Counted from the first letter of the stretch, positions 21,853-29,923 are shown. The stretch is DNA of 36,034 nucleotides from Nitrospirota bacterium (GCA_029881725.1 JAOUMB010000028.1:1-36034); one strand, 5' to 3'. Notes: generated by a model not told the origin, from the sequence alone. A program made the numbers and translations.

Positions 21853-24768
21853 ATGTCGACCAATACGCCGCCCTCCTCCAACCGTGGAAACGACAACAGC
21901 GCACCCAAGGCCCCGGCCGCTCCGGACCAGCTTCCGCTGGAGAACTCCGCCGGAGTGCCGTTCGATCCGAGCGAGATCGATCTGGGCGGCCCGTCGGAAC
22001 CGGCCGCACCGGCGGCACCGGCCTCATCCGCGGCACCGGGCGGGGTGGGCGATATTCAGTTGGGCAACCCGACGCCGGGCGCCCATCGACCGGCCCCCGG
22101 CGGGCTGGAAAATTTTCAACTGGGAAACCAGACCCCCGAGCCTGAACCGCAACCGGCCCGGCCCCCGGCGGGCACCCCGCAGGCGGGTGGAGGCCCGGCC
22201 AAACCGGCTTCTCCCCAATCGCCCCCGGTGGGCGGCTCACCGCTTCCGGGGGGCATCGGTGCCCCGCGCCCCGCGCAGGCGGGTGGCGGACCGGCTGCCG
22301 GCGGCAATCCGCTGCGCCCGTCCGGCGGTGGACCGGCTGCCGGCGGCAATCCGCTGCGCCCCTCCGGTGGCGGACCGGCTGCGGGTGGCAATCCGTTGCG
22401 CCCGTCCGGCGGCGGACCGGCCGCCGGCGGCAATCCGTTGCGGCCCCAGGGGGGAGGCGTGGCCACCCCAACGGCACCGGGGATCAAGGAAGAAAAGGTC
22501 ATCGGTGGCTCGGTGCATAAAAAGCTCAGCGCCAGTGGCATGACACCGGAGGAGCGCCTCAAGGCGGTCATGTCGTCCATGGCCCAGACCAAGCGGCGTA
22601 ACAGCAAGCTGTTGCTGGTGATTCCGGTCATCCTGTTCACCCTGCTGGTAACCGACCTGCTGTTTTTCCAATACGGCACCTATCCGGACCCGGTGCTGAC
22701 CACCCAGAGCCACATGATTCCCGGCCCGGTGATGGCTGACCTGCCCTGGCCCGGCGATGGCGCGGATACCCGCCCGGCAGTGCGCCAGGGGGCGGCCTAT
22801 TCCATGCTGATGGGCGTGGTGGCTGGCGCCCTGGGTGATCCGGTGGCCATGGGGCGGATCGTAAACGCCCTGTTGCATGCGGCCACCGGCCTGATGCTGT
22901 TCCTGCTGGCCACGCGCATCGCGTCGTTCGCCATGGGGGTTACCGCGCTGGCCATGTTCGCCCTGTATCCGGCGTTCAATTACCTGTCCTCCCAACTGCT
23001 GGCGGAAAACCTGGCGGTGTTCCTGGTGACCCTGACCGGCTGGCTGGGGTCGTATCTGGCCCGGCCGGAGCGCAGGTGGCATACCATGGGGGCGGCCTCG
23101 GGCATGGGGCTCGCCTTGTTCGTCCTGGCGCTGACCCGTCCCGGCCTGGCGCCGCTGGCGGTGTTGCTGACCGTGGCCATGGCCATGTTGCTGCTCTCCC
23201 GCTTCAAGCGGGACCGCAAACGGGAACAGCTGGGGGCCCTGGTGCTGGGCCTGGCCCTGTTCCTGGCACCGCTGGCGGTGTGGCAGATGCACGTGACCGC
23301 GTTGTTTGCCGCCGACGGATTTGTTTTCTCCCCTGGTGGACCGGTGACCAGTGGTGGCCTGATTGCCGCCGCCCACGACCCGGCCATGGAAGGCTGGCCG
23401 CACCCGGTGGCCGAAACCGGCTCCGTTGATGCCTACACGGCGCCGCCCCTGTTGCAGTCCATCACTGGCGACCCGTTGGGCAGCGCCCTGTTGCTGGCCG
23501 AAAAGGTCTACCGCCTGTGGGCGTCCCCCATGGGTGCGTCTTCCATTCCGGCGCCGTTCCATTGGTGGACCGGACTGCTGCACCTGGCGGTGCTGGGGCT
23601 GGCGGTGGTGGGGGTGGCGCGCATGCAGATGCGGCCCACTTTGCCCTATTTGCTGCTGCCGGTGGCCTATGTGGGGCTGGTCTATCCGTTTGCCTGGTCG
23701 GAGGAGCGCCGCTTTGCGATCGTGGCCATGCCCATGGTGATTCTGCTGGCCAGCATTTCCTTGCGTTACCTGTGGCTGCCGCTCAAGGAGCGCCTGTGGC
23801 CGATCCGCAGATTGCGCCCCAGCCGGGCGGAACTCGGATCGGTGCTGCTGTTCGCGGGCGCGGCCTATGTGGCCCTGATGGGCGACGGTTTTGTGCTGTA
23901 TGACTCGGTCAGCCCGTGGCTGACCCATGCGGCCATCGTGGGGGTACTTTCCGTGGCGATCCTTTCGGCTACCTGGTGGGTGGCCGGAGGCGTGCACCGG
24001 GAGGATCCGGGCCGCCGCGCGGCGGCCACCGGTCTGATGCTGTTCCTGTTGCTGGGCCCCATGGTGGTGCATCAACTGTGGTTTGCCGACTGGCACGCCT
24101 TTTCGGTCACCCTGAAGCGGGAGGGGCAACGGGTGGAGCAGGTGTTTACCCTTCCGGCCGGGATGGACCTGTCCACCGCCCGTGCGGTGACGGTACAGAT
24201 CGATGTGCGCGACCGGGACGGCAGTGCGGACAATCTGGTGTTGCAGGTGGATGGGGTGCCCTCCGGAACCCTGGTGCCGATGGTGGATACGCCCGCCTAT
24301 CGGCAGGTGGCCGTGGGCGAGCACAAGGAACTGCTTCCCGGTGAACAGCAGTGGTTGGTGTATCGGCTGGACCCGCGCAAACTGGCCGGTAAATCCCGCT
24401 TGAACGTCTCCCTCGGGATGGCCGGCAATGCCGACTGGAGCCAGCGTACCGAGGTGTTTGGCGATCTGCCCCACGGCGATCCCAAGCGCACCCAGGGGCC
24501 CGCCCCGTGGATCGTGCCGGAAGACCGGGCGTTGGTGGGCAGTTCGCCGGCCAACGGACGCGCCTCCCTGTGGCGTCATGCGACCTATGGCGACATGCGT
24601 TTGCGCGGCGTTACCTGGCTGGGCGGCCAGCGTCTGTCCCAATACGTTTCCGACGCGGGTCAGCCGAGCGATACCAGCGACCTGTCCCCGGCGCTATACT
24701 TGCAGCCCGGCGCCTATCGCATTCATCTTCAGGTGATTCTGGACAATGGCGCCGAAGTGATTCTGTAG
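21853..24768 (+). CDS. GT-C-like polytopic membrane protein with repetitive Pro/Gly-rich N-terminal tail
   Basis: The protein has 971 residues. Residues 1-249 are low-complexity, rich in Pro, Gly and Ala. They contain three copies of a short xLG[GN]-type motif (EIDLGGP, DIQLGNP, NFQLGNQ) and four tandem 14-residue repeats (143-198). A short charged segment follows (TPEERLKAVMSSMAQTKRR), then about a dozen membrane helices from about residue 250. The helical part resembles GT-C transferases (PMT/ArnT-like): a first external loop with acidic residues, then GRIVNALLHAATGL and LLAENLAVFLVTL. About 750-971 is a soluble, probably periplasmic, beta-rich domain. The tail should be cytoplasmic by topology. 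ATG 21853 follows AGGGATC. It is likely a lipid-linked-sugar transferase or a related glycan protein; the catalytic Asp is not certain. Confidence 0.72.
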   Translation: MSTNTPPSSNRGNDNSAPKAPAAPDQLPLENSAGVPFDPSEIDLGGPSEPAAPAAPASSAAPGGVGDIQLGNPTPGAHRPAPGGLENFQLGNQTPEPEPQPARPPAGTPQAGGGPAKPASPQSPPVGGSPLPGGIGAPRPAQAGGGPAAGGNPLRPSGGGPAAGGNPLRPSGGGPAAGGNPLRPSGGGPAAGGNPLRPQGGGVATPTAPGIKEEKVIGGSVHKKLSASGMTPEERLKAVMSSMAQTKRRNSKLLLVIPVILFTLLVTDLLFFQYGTYPDPVLTTQSHMIPGPVMADLPWPGDGADTRPAVRQGAAYSMLMGVVAGALGDPVAMGRIVNALLHAATGLMLFLLATRIASFAMGVTALAMFALYPAFNYLSSQLLAENLAVFLVTLTGWLGSYLARPERRWHTMGAASGMGLALFVLALTRPGLAPLAVLLTVAMAMLLLSRFKRDRKREQLGALVLGLALFLAPLAVWQMHVTALFAADGFVFSPGGPVTSGGLIAAAHDPAMEGWPHPVAETGSVDAYTAPPLLQSITGDPLGSALLLAEKVYRLWASPMGASSIPAPFHWWTGLLHLAVLGLAVVGVARMQMRPTLPYLLLPVAYVGLVYPFAWSEERRFAIVAMPMVILLASISLRYLWLPLKERLWPIRRLRPSRAELGSVLLFAGAAYVALMGDGFVLYDSVSPWLTHAAIVGVLSVAILSATWWVAGGVHREDPGRRAAATGLMLFLLLGPMVVHQLWFADWHAFSVTLKREGQRVEQVFTLPAGMDLSTARAVTVQIDVRDRDGSADNLVLQVDGVPSGTLVPMVDTPAYRQVAVGEHKELLPGEQQWLVYRLDPRKLAGKSRLNVSLGMAGNADWSQRTEVFGDLPHGDPKRTQGPAPWIVPEDRALVGSSPANGRASLWRHATYGDMRLRGVTWLGGQRLSQYVSDAGQPSDTSDLSPALYLQPGAYRIHLQVILDNGAEVIL
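22279..22446 (+). repeat. Four 42-bp tandem coding repeats
   Basis: Units start at 22279, 22321, 22363 and 22405, each encoding 14 residues of the form (S/A)GGGPAAGGNPLRP. The copies differ mainly at third codon positions, so selection holds the peptide while the DNA drifts. Copy number may vary between strains by recombination. Confidence 0.9.
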
Positions 24769-24798
24769 GCGGATTTCCCTGCCGCCGGGGAGTGTTGT

Positions 24799-25932
24799 GT
24801 GACCTTGCGCTTCAATCAGCCGTTCGTTACCGGCAAGGAACTCGCCTACGTGTGCGAGGCCATCGAGACCGGCCGCCTGGCCGGTGACGGCCCGTTCACC
24901 AAGCGGTGTGCCGAATGGCTGGAGGCGCATGCCGGGTGCCGGCGGGCGCTGCTCACCCACTCCTGCACCGGCGCGCTGGAAATGGCCGCGATCCTGGCCG
25001 GGGTGGGGCCGGGGGATGAAGTCATCATGCCGTCCTACACCTTCGTGTCCACCGCCAACGCCTTTGTGCTGCGCGGTGCGGTGCCGGTGTTCGTGGATAT
25101 CCGCCCCGATACCCTGAACATGGACGAAACCGCCGTGGCGGCGGCGGTGACCGAGCGGACCCGCGCCATCGTGCCCGTGCACTACGCCGGGGTGGGGTGC
25201 GATATGGAACCGATTCTGGAGGTGGCCGAGCAGCACCGGCTGACCGTGATCGAGGACGCCGCCCAGGGGGTGATGGCCACCTGGCGGGAACGGCCGCTGG
25301 GCACCATCGGCCACCTGGGTTGCCTGAGCTTCCACGAAACCAAAAACATCATTTCCGGCGAGGGCGGCGCGCTCCTGGTCAACCACCCCGAACTGGCCGA
25401 GCGGGCCGAGATCATCTGGGAAAAAGGCACCAACCGGCGCCAGTTTTTCCGCGGTCAGGTGGACAAATACACCTGGGTGGACGTGGGTTCGTCGTTTCTG
25501 CCCAGCGAACTGGTCGCCGCCTTCCTGCTGGCGCAGTTGGAAGAGGCGGAGGACATCACCCGGCGGAGAATGGCGGTGTGGGATGCCTATCATCAGGCCT
25601 TTGCCGGCCTGGAGGCGAACGGCCTGCTGCGGCGGCCGATCATTCCCGCCCACACGCGCCACAACGCCCACATGTACTACCTGCTGCTGCCGGACGGCGC
25701 CACCCGCGACCGGGTGCTGGCGGACCTGAACGCGGACGGCGTCCGGGCGGTGTTCCATTACGTGCCGTTGCACGACTCGCCGGCGGGAAAACAATTCGGC
25801 CGCGTCGCGGGGCCTCTTCCCCACACCGAAAATCTGGCCGCGCGGCTGCTGCGCCTGCCTCTTTGGGTGGGTCTGTCCGATCATCAGGTGGTGCACATCC
25901 GTGACCGGGTGGAACGGGTCTTGACCGGCTGA
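24799..25932 (+). CDS. wecE: dTDP-4-amino-4,6-dideoxygalactose transaminase (WecE/RffA type)
   Basis: The protein has 377 residues, a PLP-dependent DegT/DnrJ/EryC1 family enzyme. It matches enterobacterial WecE closely along its length: GDEVIMPSYTFVSTANAFVL, RAIVPVHYAGV, IEDAAQGVM with Asp153, LSFHETKN with the PLP lysine Lys182, and REGTNR-like EKGTNRRQFFRGQVDKYTW, with a typical AVFHYVPLH near the end. It would aminate dTDP-4-keto-6-deoxyglucose (product of RmlB) using glutamate. The start is GTG 24799 after GGGGAG. It lies 30 bases after the GT-C gene and 1 base before the next one. The usual wec companions (wecD, wzxE, wecF) are absent from this window. Confidence 0.92.
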   Translation: MTLRFNQPFVTGKELAYVCEAIETGRLAGDGPFTKRCAEWLEAHAGCRRALLTHSCTGALEMAAILAGVGPGDEVIMPSYTFVSTANAFVLRGAVPVFVDIRPDTLNMDETAVAAAVTERTRAIVPVHYAGVGCDMEPILEVAEQHRLTVIEDAAQGVMATWRERPLGTIGHLGCLSFHETKNIISGEGGALLVNHPELAERAEIIWEKGTNRRQFFRGQVDKYTWVDVGSSFLPSELVAAFLLAQLEEAEDITRRRMAVWDAYHQAFAGLEANGLLRRPIIPAHTRHNAHMYYLLLPDGATRDRVLADLNADGVRAVFHYVPLHDSPAGKQFGRVAGPLPHTENLAARLLRLPLWVGLSDHQVVHIRDRVERVLTG

Positions 25933-25933
25933 C

Positions 25934-27676
25934 ATGAGGGTGCCTGCCAACATGCGCGGCCTCGCACTGCGCTGGGGGCTGATGGGGATGGCCGTCCTGC
26001 TGCTCTCGGTTCTGCGCTGCGGTGCGGTGACCGGTTATTCCGTATTCCAGATCGACGAAGAGTCCGTGGTCAGCCTTGCGCTTGGCTTTTTTGATGGCGA
26101 CCTGAACCCGCACTGGTTCGATTATCACACCCTGCCGATTTATCTGGTGGCGGGGGTGTACGCAGTGATCTACGGATGCATGCATCTGTTCGGGCAGGTG
26201 CCCTCGGTGGACGCATTCGCGGCGCTGCTGTTTTCCAATGACGCGGTGTTTTACGTTTCCGCCAAGCTCCTGTGTGCATTCGCATATACCGCCGGATGCG
26301 CGACGCTGGCCTGGATCGTTTGGCGCCGCTGGCGGGCCGGAGGGGCGGCGCTTGCCCTGTTTGCGGTGACTTTCGTGCTTCCGGACGCACTGGTGGCGTC
26401 GGATCAGATCAAGGCCGAGGCGTTCGTGCTGCTATTCATGGCCGGGCTTTTGTGGTTCGGGTTCCTGGCGCCGCGCACGGGCCCGAACATGCTGATCGGA
26501 GCCGTTCTGCTGGCCGCCGCGGTGGATTCCAAGGTACCTGCGGTCACCCTGATCCCGGTATTTGCGGCGCAGGTGGCCGTGGACCTGTGGGGGCGCCGCT
26601 ACTCGTGGAAATGGGCGGCGGGAATCGCGGGCATGTTTCTGGCGGCGTTGGTTGTGTTCATGCCATACGCGTTTATCGACTTTGACACCTATCGCGGGAC
26701 CCTGGAGCGCATGGGCGAGCGTGCCGTGGGCGAGCTTCAGCACCTGGGCAAGGAGGAGCGCACCGGGCTGCTGCCCAAGGGATCGCGGATTGTGGCGGAG
26801 TTGGCCAACGGCGCCGGCACCGCGCCGTTGGTCCTGTGTGTCGCCCTGGCCGCCCTGGCCCTGTGGCGGCGGCGCGAACTGCTGCTGCCGCTTGCCTTGC
26901 CCGCCGCCTACGCCACCGCGTTTATCACCAGCCGTACCCTTGATGGGTACTGGCTGCGCCCGGTATTTCCGTTTGTGGCCTTTTTCGGCACGGTCCTGCT
27001 GCTGGAGGCGGCCGCGACGCCGTGGGCGGCGGAGCGGATACGGCGTCTGGCCGGAACGCGCGGATGGTCACCGGGGCGGTTGACCGGCGTGGCGGTGGCG
27101 GCGCTGGTAGTGCTGACCTGTCTGCTGCCGTTTGGGGGCAACCTGCCGCAGGCGTTCGCGGCGCTGCGGAGCCAGCCGGAGGATACCCGGGTGGTGGCGG
27201 CCCGCTGGATCCGCGAAAACCTGCCACCCGGATCGGGTATCGTGCTGGATGGCACCATCCCGCACTATCATCCGGTGATTCCGGCCACGGATCCCCGGGT
27301 TCACCTGGAAAACCTGGGATACCCGTGGCCGATGGCGGAGAAACCCCTGTACGGCCGCGCATACCGGGATTACTACATGCGGAGCGTGGCACCGGGGCCC
27401 GTGTGGCAGGTGGGAATTCTGCCCGCCGAGGCGGGTGGTTTCGACCTGTCCAAACTGACCTTCCGGGCCGGAGTGTACGTGGTGCTGAGCAGTTCGTATT
27501 ACAAGCGGTTTTTCCTGCCGCAAACCGACCGATCGCATCCGGAACTGGCCGCCGCGGCACGCCGCTATTACGGGTTCATCCGTTCCCAGCAGCCGGTGAT
27601 GCAATTTTCCGGGCGTGGCCCGACGATCGAGATCTGGCGGATTACCGGCAGCGTGCCGGCGCCCCTTCGCCCGTAA
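25934..27676 (+). CDS. GT-C family membrane glycosyltransferase (PMT/ArnT-like)
   Basis: The protein has 580 residues with about 10-12 transmembrane helices and a C-terminal soluble part of about 170 residues (from about 415). The first external loop carries Asp41-Glu42 in FQIDEES, the place of the GT-C catalytic acid. Further features are ASDQIKAEAFVLLFMAGLLW and DSKVPAVTLIPVF, as in PMT_2 members. Such enzymes use polyprenyl-phosphate-linked sugars at the periplasmic face. The start is 1 base after the wecE stop, so it is co-translated. The C-terminal domain contains WIRENLPPGSGIVLDG, frequent in this family. Acceptor unknown. It ends the glycan locus and converges on the sulfur operon. Confidence 0.82.
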   Translation: MRVPANMRGLALRWGLMGMAVLLLSVLRCGAVTGYSVFQIDEESVVSLALGFFDGDLNPHWFDYHTLPIYLVAGVYAVIYGCMHLFGQVPSVDAFAALLFSNDAVFYVSAKLLCAFAYTAGCATLAWIVWRRWRAGGAALALFAVTFVLPDALVASDQIKAEAFVLLFMAGLLWFGFLAPRTGPNMLIGAVLLAAAVDSKVPAVTLIPVFAAQVAVDLWGRRYSWKWAAGIAGMFLAALVVFMPYAFIDFDTYRGTLERMGERAVGELQHLGKEERTGLLPKGSRIVAELANGAGTAPLVLCVALAALALWRRRELLLPLALPAAYATAFITSRTLDGYWLRPVFPFVAFFGTVLLLEAAATPWAAERIRRLAGTRGWSPGRLTGVAVAALVVLTCLLPFGGNLPQAFAALRSQPEDTRVVAARWIRENLPPGSGIVLDGTIPHYHPVIPATDPRVHLENLGYPWPMAEKPLYGRAYRDYYMRSVAPGPVWQVGILPAEAGGFDLSKLTFRAGVYVVLSSSYYKRFFLPQTDRSHPELAAAARRYYGFIRSQQPVMQFSGRGPTIEIWRITGSVPAPLRP

Positions 27677-27683
27677 ACGAAAA

Positions 27684-27725
27684 CCGGCCCGCGGGTGCGC
27701 CGTGAACGGGCAGCCGTCGGGCCGG
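27684..27725. terminator. Inverted repeat between convergent operons
   Basis: CCGGCCCG (27684-27691) and CGGGCCGG (27718-27725) are perfect 8-bp arms around a 26-base GC-rich interior in the 85-base space between the GT-C gene and dsrE2. It could act as a bidirectional terminator stem; there is no T-tract. Confidence 0.35.
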
Positions 27726-27761
27726 GATTTCGGGACAGGGCCGGGACTCCCGGCCGATCCA

Positions 27762-28364
27762 TCAAACGAACAGGCTGGTTTTGGCCTTGCTGGAGAACTC
27801 CAGGAAGGTGGCGGCGCCACCGATCTGCACCCCGTCGATCAGGTCGGACTGCCGGGTGCCCATCACGTCCATGGTCATCTGGCAGCCGATCAGCTTCACG
27901 TCCAGGTCCAGGGCCATGTCCAGGAACTCGGGGACCGATTGCAGCTTCACCCGGCCCATCCAGTTTTTCATCATCATGGTGGCGGCAGAGGTCATGCCCG
28001 GCAGCATGCCGATGATGTTCGGCACCGGTACCGGCATGGCCGGGTTGCCCACCGGCGGCACGCCCAGGGAGCGGTTCTTCTTCTTGTTGATGATGTCCAG
28101 GCCGTAGAAGGTGAAGAAGATGCCCGCCTCCATGCCCATGGCCGCGGCGGTGGTGGCCAGAATCAACGGCGGGTAGGCCATGTCCAGGCTGCCCTTGGAG
28201 GCCACGATGGCGATGCGGTCCAGTTGGCCGGGGGCCTGACGGGCCTCGTGCTCGGCCAGGGCGCGGGCCACCCGCTCGTCCACCAGGGCGTCCAGCTTCC
28301 GGTCCAGAACCGCCTGGACCCGCTCCTCGACGATGGCGTCGATGTCTTTTTCGGTTGCACCCAT
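27762..28364 (-). CDS. DsrE2-type sulfur carrier protein
   Basis: The protein has 200 residues. An N-terminal amphipathic stretch (about 5-45, many Arg, Asp and Glu, coiled-coil-like) precedes the DsrE/DrsH-like domain. The domain signatures are ASKGSLDMAYPPLILATTAAAMGME and IFFTFYGLDII, then a single Cys161 in LIGCQMTMDVMG, the persulfide-carrying cysteine of DsrE2. The hydrophobic MPVPVPNIIGMLPGM segment is typical of this group. It has AAGGAGA before its start and is the last gene of the operon, separated from tusA by 94 bases. In sulfur oxidisers DsrE2 works with TusA to pass persulfide sulfur. Confidence 0.9.
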   Translation of the reverse strand: MGATEKDIDAIVEERVQAVLDRKLDALVDERVARALAEHEARQAPGQLDRIAIVASKGSLDMAYPPLILATTAAAMGMEAGIFFTFYGLDIINKKKNRSLGVPPVGNPAMPVPVPNIIGMLPGMTSAATMMMKNWMGRVKLQSVPEFLDMALDLDVKLIGCQMTMDVMGTRQSDLIDGVQIGGAATFLEFSSKAKTSLFV

Positions 28365-28446
28365 GGGTCGGTCTCCTTATCTGTTCCGCGCCCGCGATCC
28401 GGTGTCACACACGCTCCGGATACGCCCAATAAAGGCGCAATATATC

Positions 28447-28463
28447 GGTAAATCCAGTTTACC
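28447..28463 (-). promoter_or_regulatory. Inverted repeat over the tusA stop, ahead of dsrE2
   Basis: GGTAAA (28447-28452) and TTTACC (28458-28463) are perfect 6-bp arms with a 5-base centre, overlapping the TAA stop of tusA. On the minus strand TATATT (28439-28444) follows immediately and could be a -10, but the -35 position is poor. It may be an RNA hairpin or a site for a second promoter serving dsrE2. Confidence 0.3.
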
Positions 28464-28701
28464 CGACTTTTCGGATATAGTAAGTATAAATTCCCTCGCC
28501 CTCTTCCCGGTCCACCATTTCGTTCCCGGTTTTGCTGACCCAGGCGGCCATGTCGTTGATCGATCCCGGATCGGTAGCCAGCATTTTCAGCACCTGACCG
28601 GCCTGCATGCCGTCGATGGCCTTTTTGGTTTTGATGATCGGCAACGGGCAGCTCAGGCCCCGGCAATCGATCTCTTCATCCACGTGAACCTGACTGCTCA
28701 T
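28459..28701 (-). CDS. tusA: TusA-family sulfur carrier
   Basis: The protein has 80 residues with the TusA/SirA two-layer fold. The signature DCRGLSCPLPIIKTKKAI carries Cys18 in a CPLP motif, the persulfide site. The GQVLKMLATDPGS strand and the EMVDREEGEGIYTYYIRK end are as expected. It accepts and donates protein-bound sulfane sulfur. AGGAG lies 7 bases before the ATG at 28701. It is the second TusA-like protein of the operon and the more canonical one. Confidence 0.9.
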   Translation of the reverse strand: MSSQVHVDEEIDCRGLSCPLPIIKTKKAIDGMQAGQVLKMLATDPGSINDMAAWVSKTGNEMVDREEGEGIYTYYIRKVG

Positions 28702-28715
28702 ACAAACACTCCTCG

Positions 28716-28958
28716 TTACCAGACAACGGCCCGTTCGTGGGCCAGCATGAGTTCCCGGATGCCGTCGTAATCCAACTGGGGGTAGGGGCTTTCCACCTGC
28801 CGGGCGGCCACGTCGTCCTTGCTGGCCGACACCGGGCACGGAAAGCCGTTTTTGTGCAGCACGCCGTCCTGCACCAGCAGCACGGCATCTCCCCGCGGGT
28901 CGAGCACTTCCAGACAGTGGCGCACATCCAGGGTACGCACGATATGCAGGGTGGACAT
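28716..28958 (-). CDS. DsrH/TusB-like protein
   Basis: The protein has 80 residues. It fits DsrH/TusB: MSTLHIVRTL at the start, AVLLVQDGV in the middle and a C-terminal LDYDGIRELMLAHERAVVW ending in the conserved Trp. It has two cysteines (15 and 41); neither lies in a clear copy of the usual DsrH site. DsrH normally forms a heterohexamer with DsrE and DsrF (or TusD and TusC). The order here, DsrE-like, DsrF-like, DsrH, matches dsrEFH. The start at 28958 follows GAAAGAGG. Confidence 0.82.
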   Translation of the reverse strand: MSTLHIVRTLDVRHCLEVLDPRGDAVLLVQDGVLHKNGFPCPVSASKDDVAARQVESPYPQLDYDGIRELMLAHERAVVW

Positions 28959-28970
28959 GGGCCTCTTTCC

Positions 28971-29315
28971 TTAAAACGGGATGACCACGTCGGCGGTGCG
29001 CAGGGTGGCGATGATCTCCTTGCGGTCCACCGTCTGTACGTCCTCGCGCAGGCGGGTCACGCCATACTTTTCCAGCGATTCCCGCTCCACCAACTGCCGC
29101 ACGCCCACCGCCTCGTAATAGCTGACGAATTCGGCCACCTCCGGCCGGTCCACCACCTCCGGGTGAAACGACACCGCGTTGAACACCCCTTCATCGAGCA
29201 TGGCCACGGTCACTTCGTTGTGGCCCAGGGTGAGGCCGAGCCCGAGGCGGAACGCCTCCAGGTTCTTGATGTGGTTGAGCGGGGTGTGCCGAAGCAGCAG
29301 GACGACGTGTTTCAC
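28971..29315 (-). CDS. DsrE/DsrF-like protein without cysteine
   Basis: The protein has 114 residues and starts MKHVVLLLRHTPLNH, with a Rossmann-like DsrE-fold pattern (LGLGLTLGHNEVTVAMLDEGV, then AVGVRQLVERESLEKYG). It occupies the DsrF/TusC position between DsrE-like and DsrH genes. It contains no cysteine at all, so it cannot itself carry persulfide and is probably the structural subunit of a DsrEFH-like complex. It begins 4 bases after the upstream stop. Assignment to DsrF rather than a general DsrE-like protein rests on position. Confidence 0.78.
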   Translation of the reverse strand: MKHVVLLLRHTPLNHIKNLEAFRLGLGLTLGHNEVTVAMLDEGVFNAVSFHPEVVDRPEVAEFVSYYEAVGVRQLVERESLEKYGVTRLREDVQTVDRKEIIATLRTADVVIPF

Positions 29316-29319
29316 CGGG

Positions 29320-29661
29320 TCACCCGAAATGGAGGAAATAGTCGGAATCGGCCACGATATCCGCCAGGTGATCCTGACTGCGGCATTCCACCCCGTTCAC
29401 GAAGTCGCTCTCGCCAAAGCCGCGGATATCCCCGGTGGTGAGGCACAGGGACACCTTCAGCCCCTTGCCCATCAACTCCTCCAGGCCGCCGAACAGGCGG
29501 TAGGGGGAGCTGTTCTTGAGCACGTTGTAGATGCCGTCGTTCATCAGGAACAGCTCCGCCTCGTGCCCGCCCTCCAGAAAGGAGGCCAGCAGGCGGCAGG
29601 CGGTATAGGTGTTCTGATGCTCGGGGCTGGTGTTCAGCAGGATGCCCAGCTTTTTGGCCAA
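29320..29661 (-). CDS. DsrE-like sulfur relay protein
   Basis: The protein has 113 residues of the DsrE/TusD fold: KKLGILLNTSPEHQNTYTA, then FLEGGHEAELFLMNDGIYNV, with Cys73 in KVSLCLTTGDIRGFG at the place of the active DsrE/TusD cysteine. Cys22 and Cys93 are additional. It would accept sulfur from, or donate it to, TusA. It lies 10 bases after the TusA-like gene and 4 bases before the DsrF-like gene, so the operon is tight. GDIRGFGE is unlike the common DsrE end and may mark a subfamily. Confidence 0.82.
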   Translation of the reverse strand: MAKKLGILLNTSPEHQNTYTACRLLASFLEGGHEAELFLMNDGIYNVLKNSSPYRLFGGLEELMGKGLKVSLCLTTGDIRGFGESDFVNGVECRSQDHLADIVADSDYFLHFG

Positions 29662-29671
29662 GGTGCGTCTC

Positions 29672-29923
29672 CTACGCCTTCTTCACCAGCAGGGTCCACA
29701 GGGGGCCTTCGGTTTCGGTGATGGACAGGATCTCGTGCCCTTCCATGTCCAGGCTGCGGGGCACGTTTTCGGCCGAGGGTGGATAGTCGATCAGCACGCG
29801 CAGCACCTGCCCCGATTCCATCTTTTCCAGGGTCAGCTTGCTCTTCACAAAGGTGATCGGGCAGGTCACTCCGCGAATGTCCAGCTCGTTGTCCACCTGA
29901 ATATCCATAACCGGTTCGCTCAT
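29672..29923 (-). CDS. TusA-like protein with CPIT motif
   Basis: The protein has 83 residues. LDIRGVTCPITFVKSKLTLE gives the TusA/SirA helix with Cys21, but the motif is CPIT instead of CPxP. The rest fits (SGQVLRVLIDYPPS, then VPRSLDMEGHEIL). The ATG at 29923 overlaps the ArsR stop by 4 bases and has TGGAGAT upstream; a more upstream in-frame ATG would lie inside arsR. The two TusA-like proteins of this operon may serve different partners. Confidence 0.85.
   Translation of the reverse strand: MSEPVMDIQVDNELDIRGVTCPITFVKSKLTLEKMESGQVLRVLIDYPPSAENVPRSLDMEGHEILSITETEGPLWTLLVKKA

Noticed and set aside
22279-22446. CRISPR-like array of four 42-bp repeats
   Set aside because: The repeats are directly adjacent with no spacers and lie in frame inside a coding region as 14-residue peptide repeats.
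22237-24642. Very long open frame (about 800 codons) antisense to the GT-C gene
   Set aside because: It is rich in Gln, His, Gly and Arg, as expected from the complement of a GC-rich gene. It has no recognisable domain, and the plus-strand frame encodes clear membrane helices.
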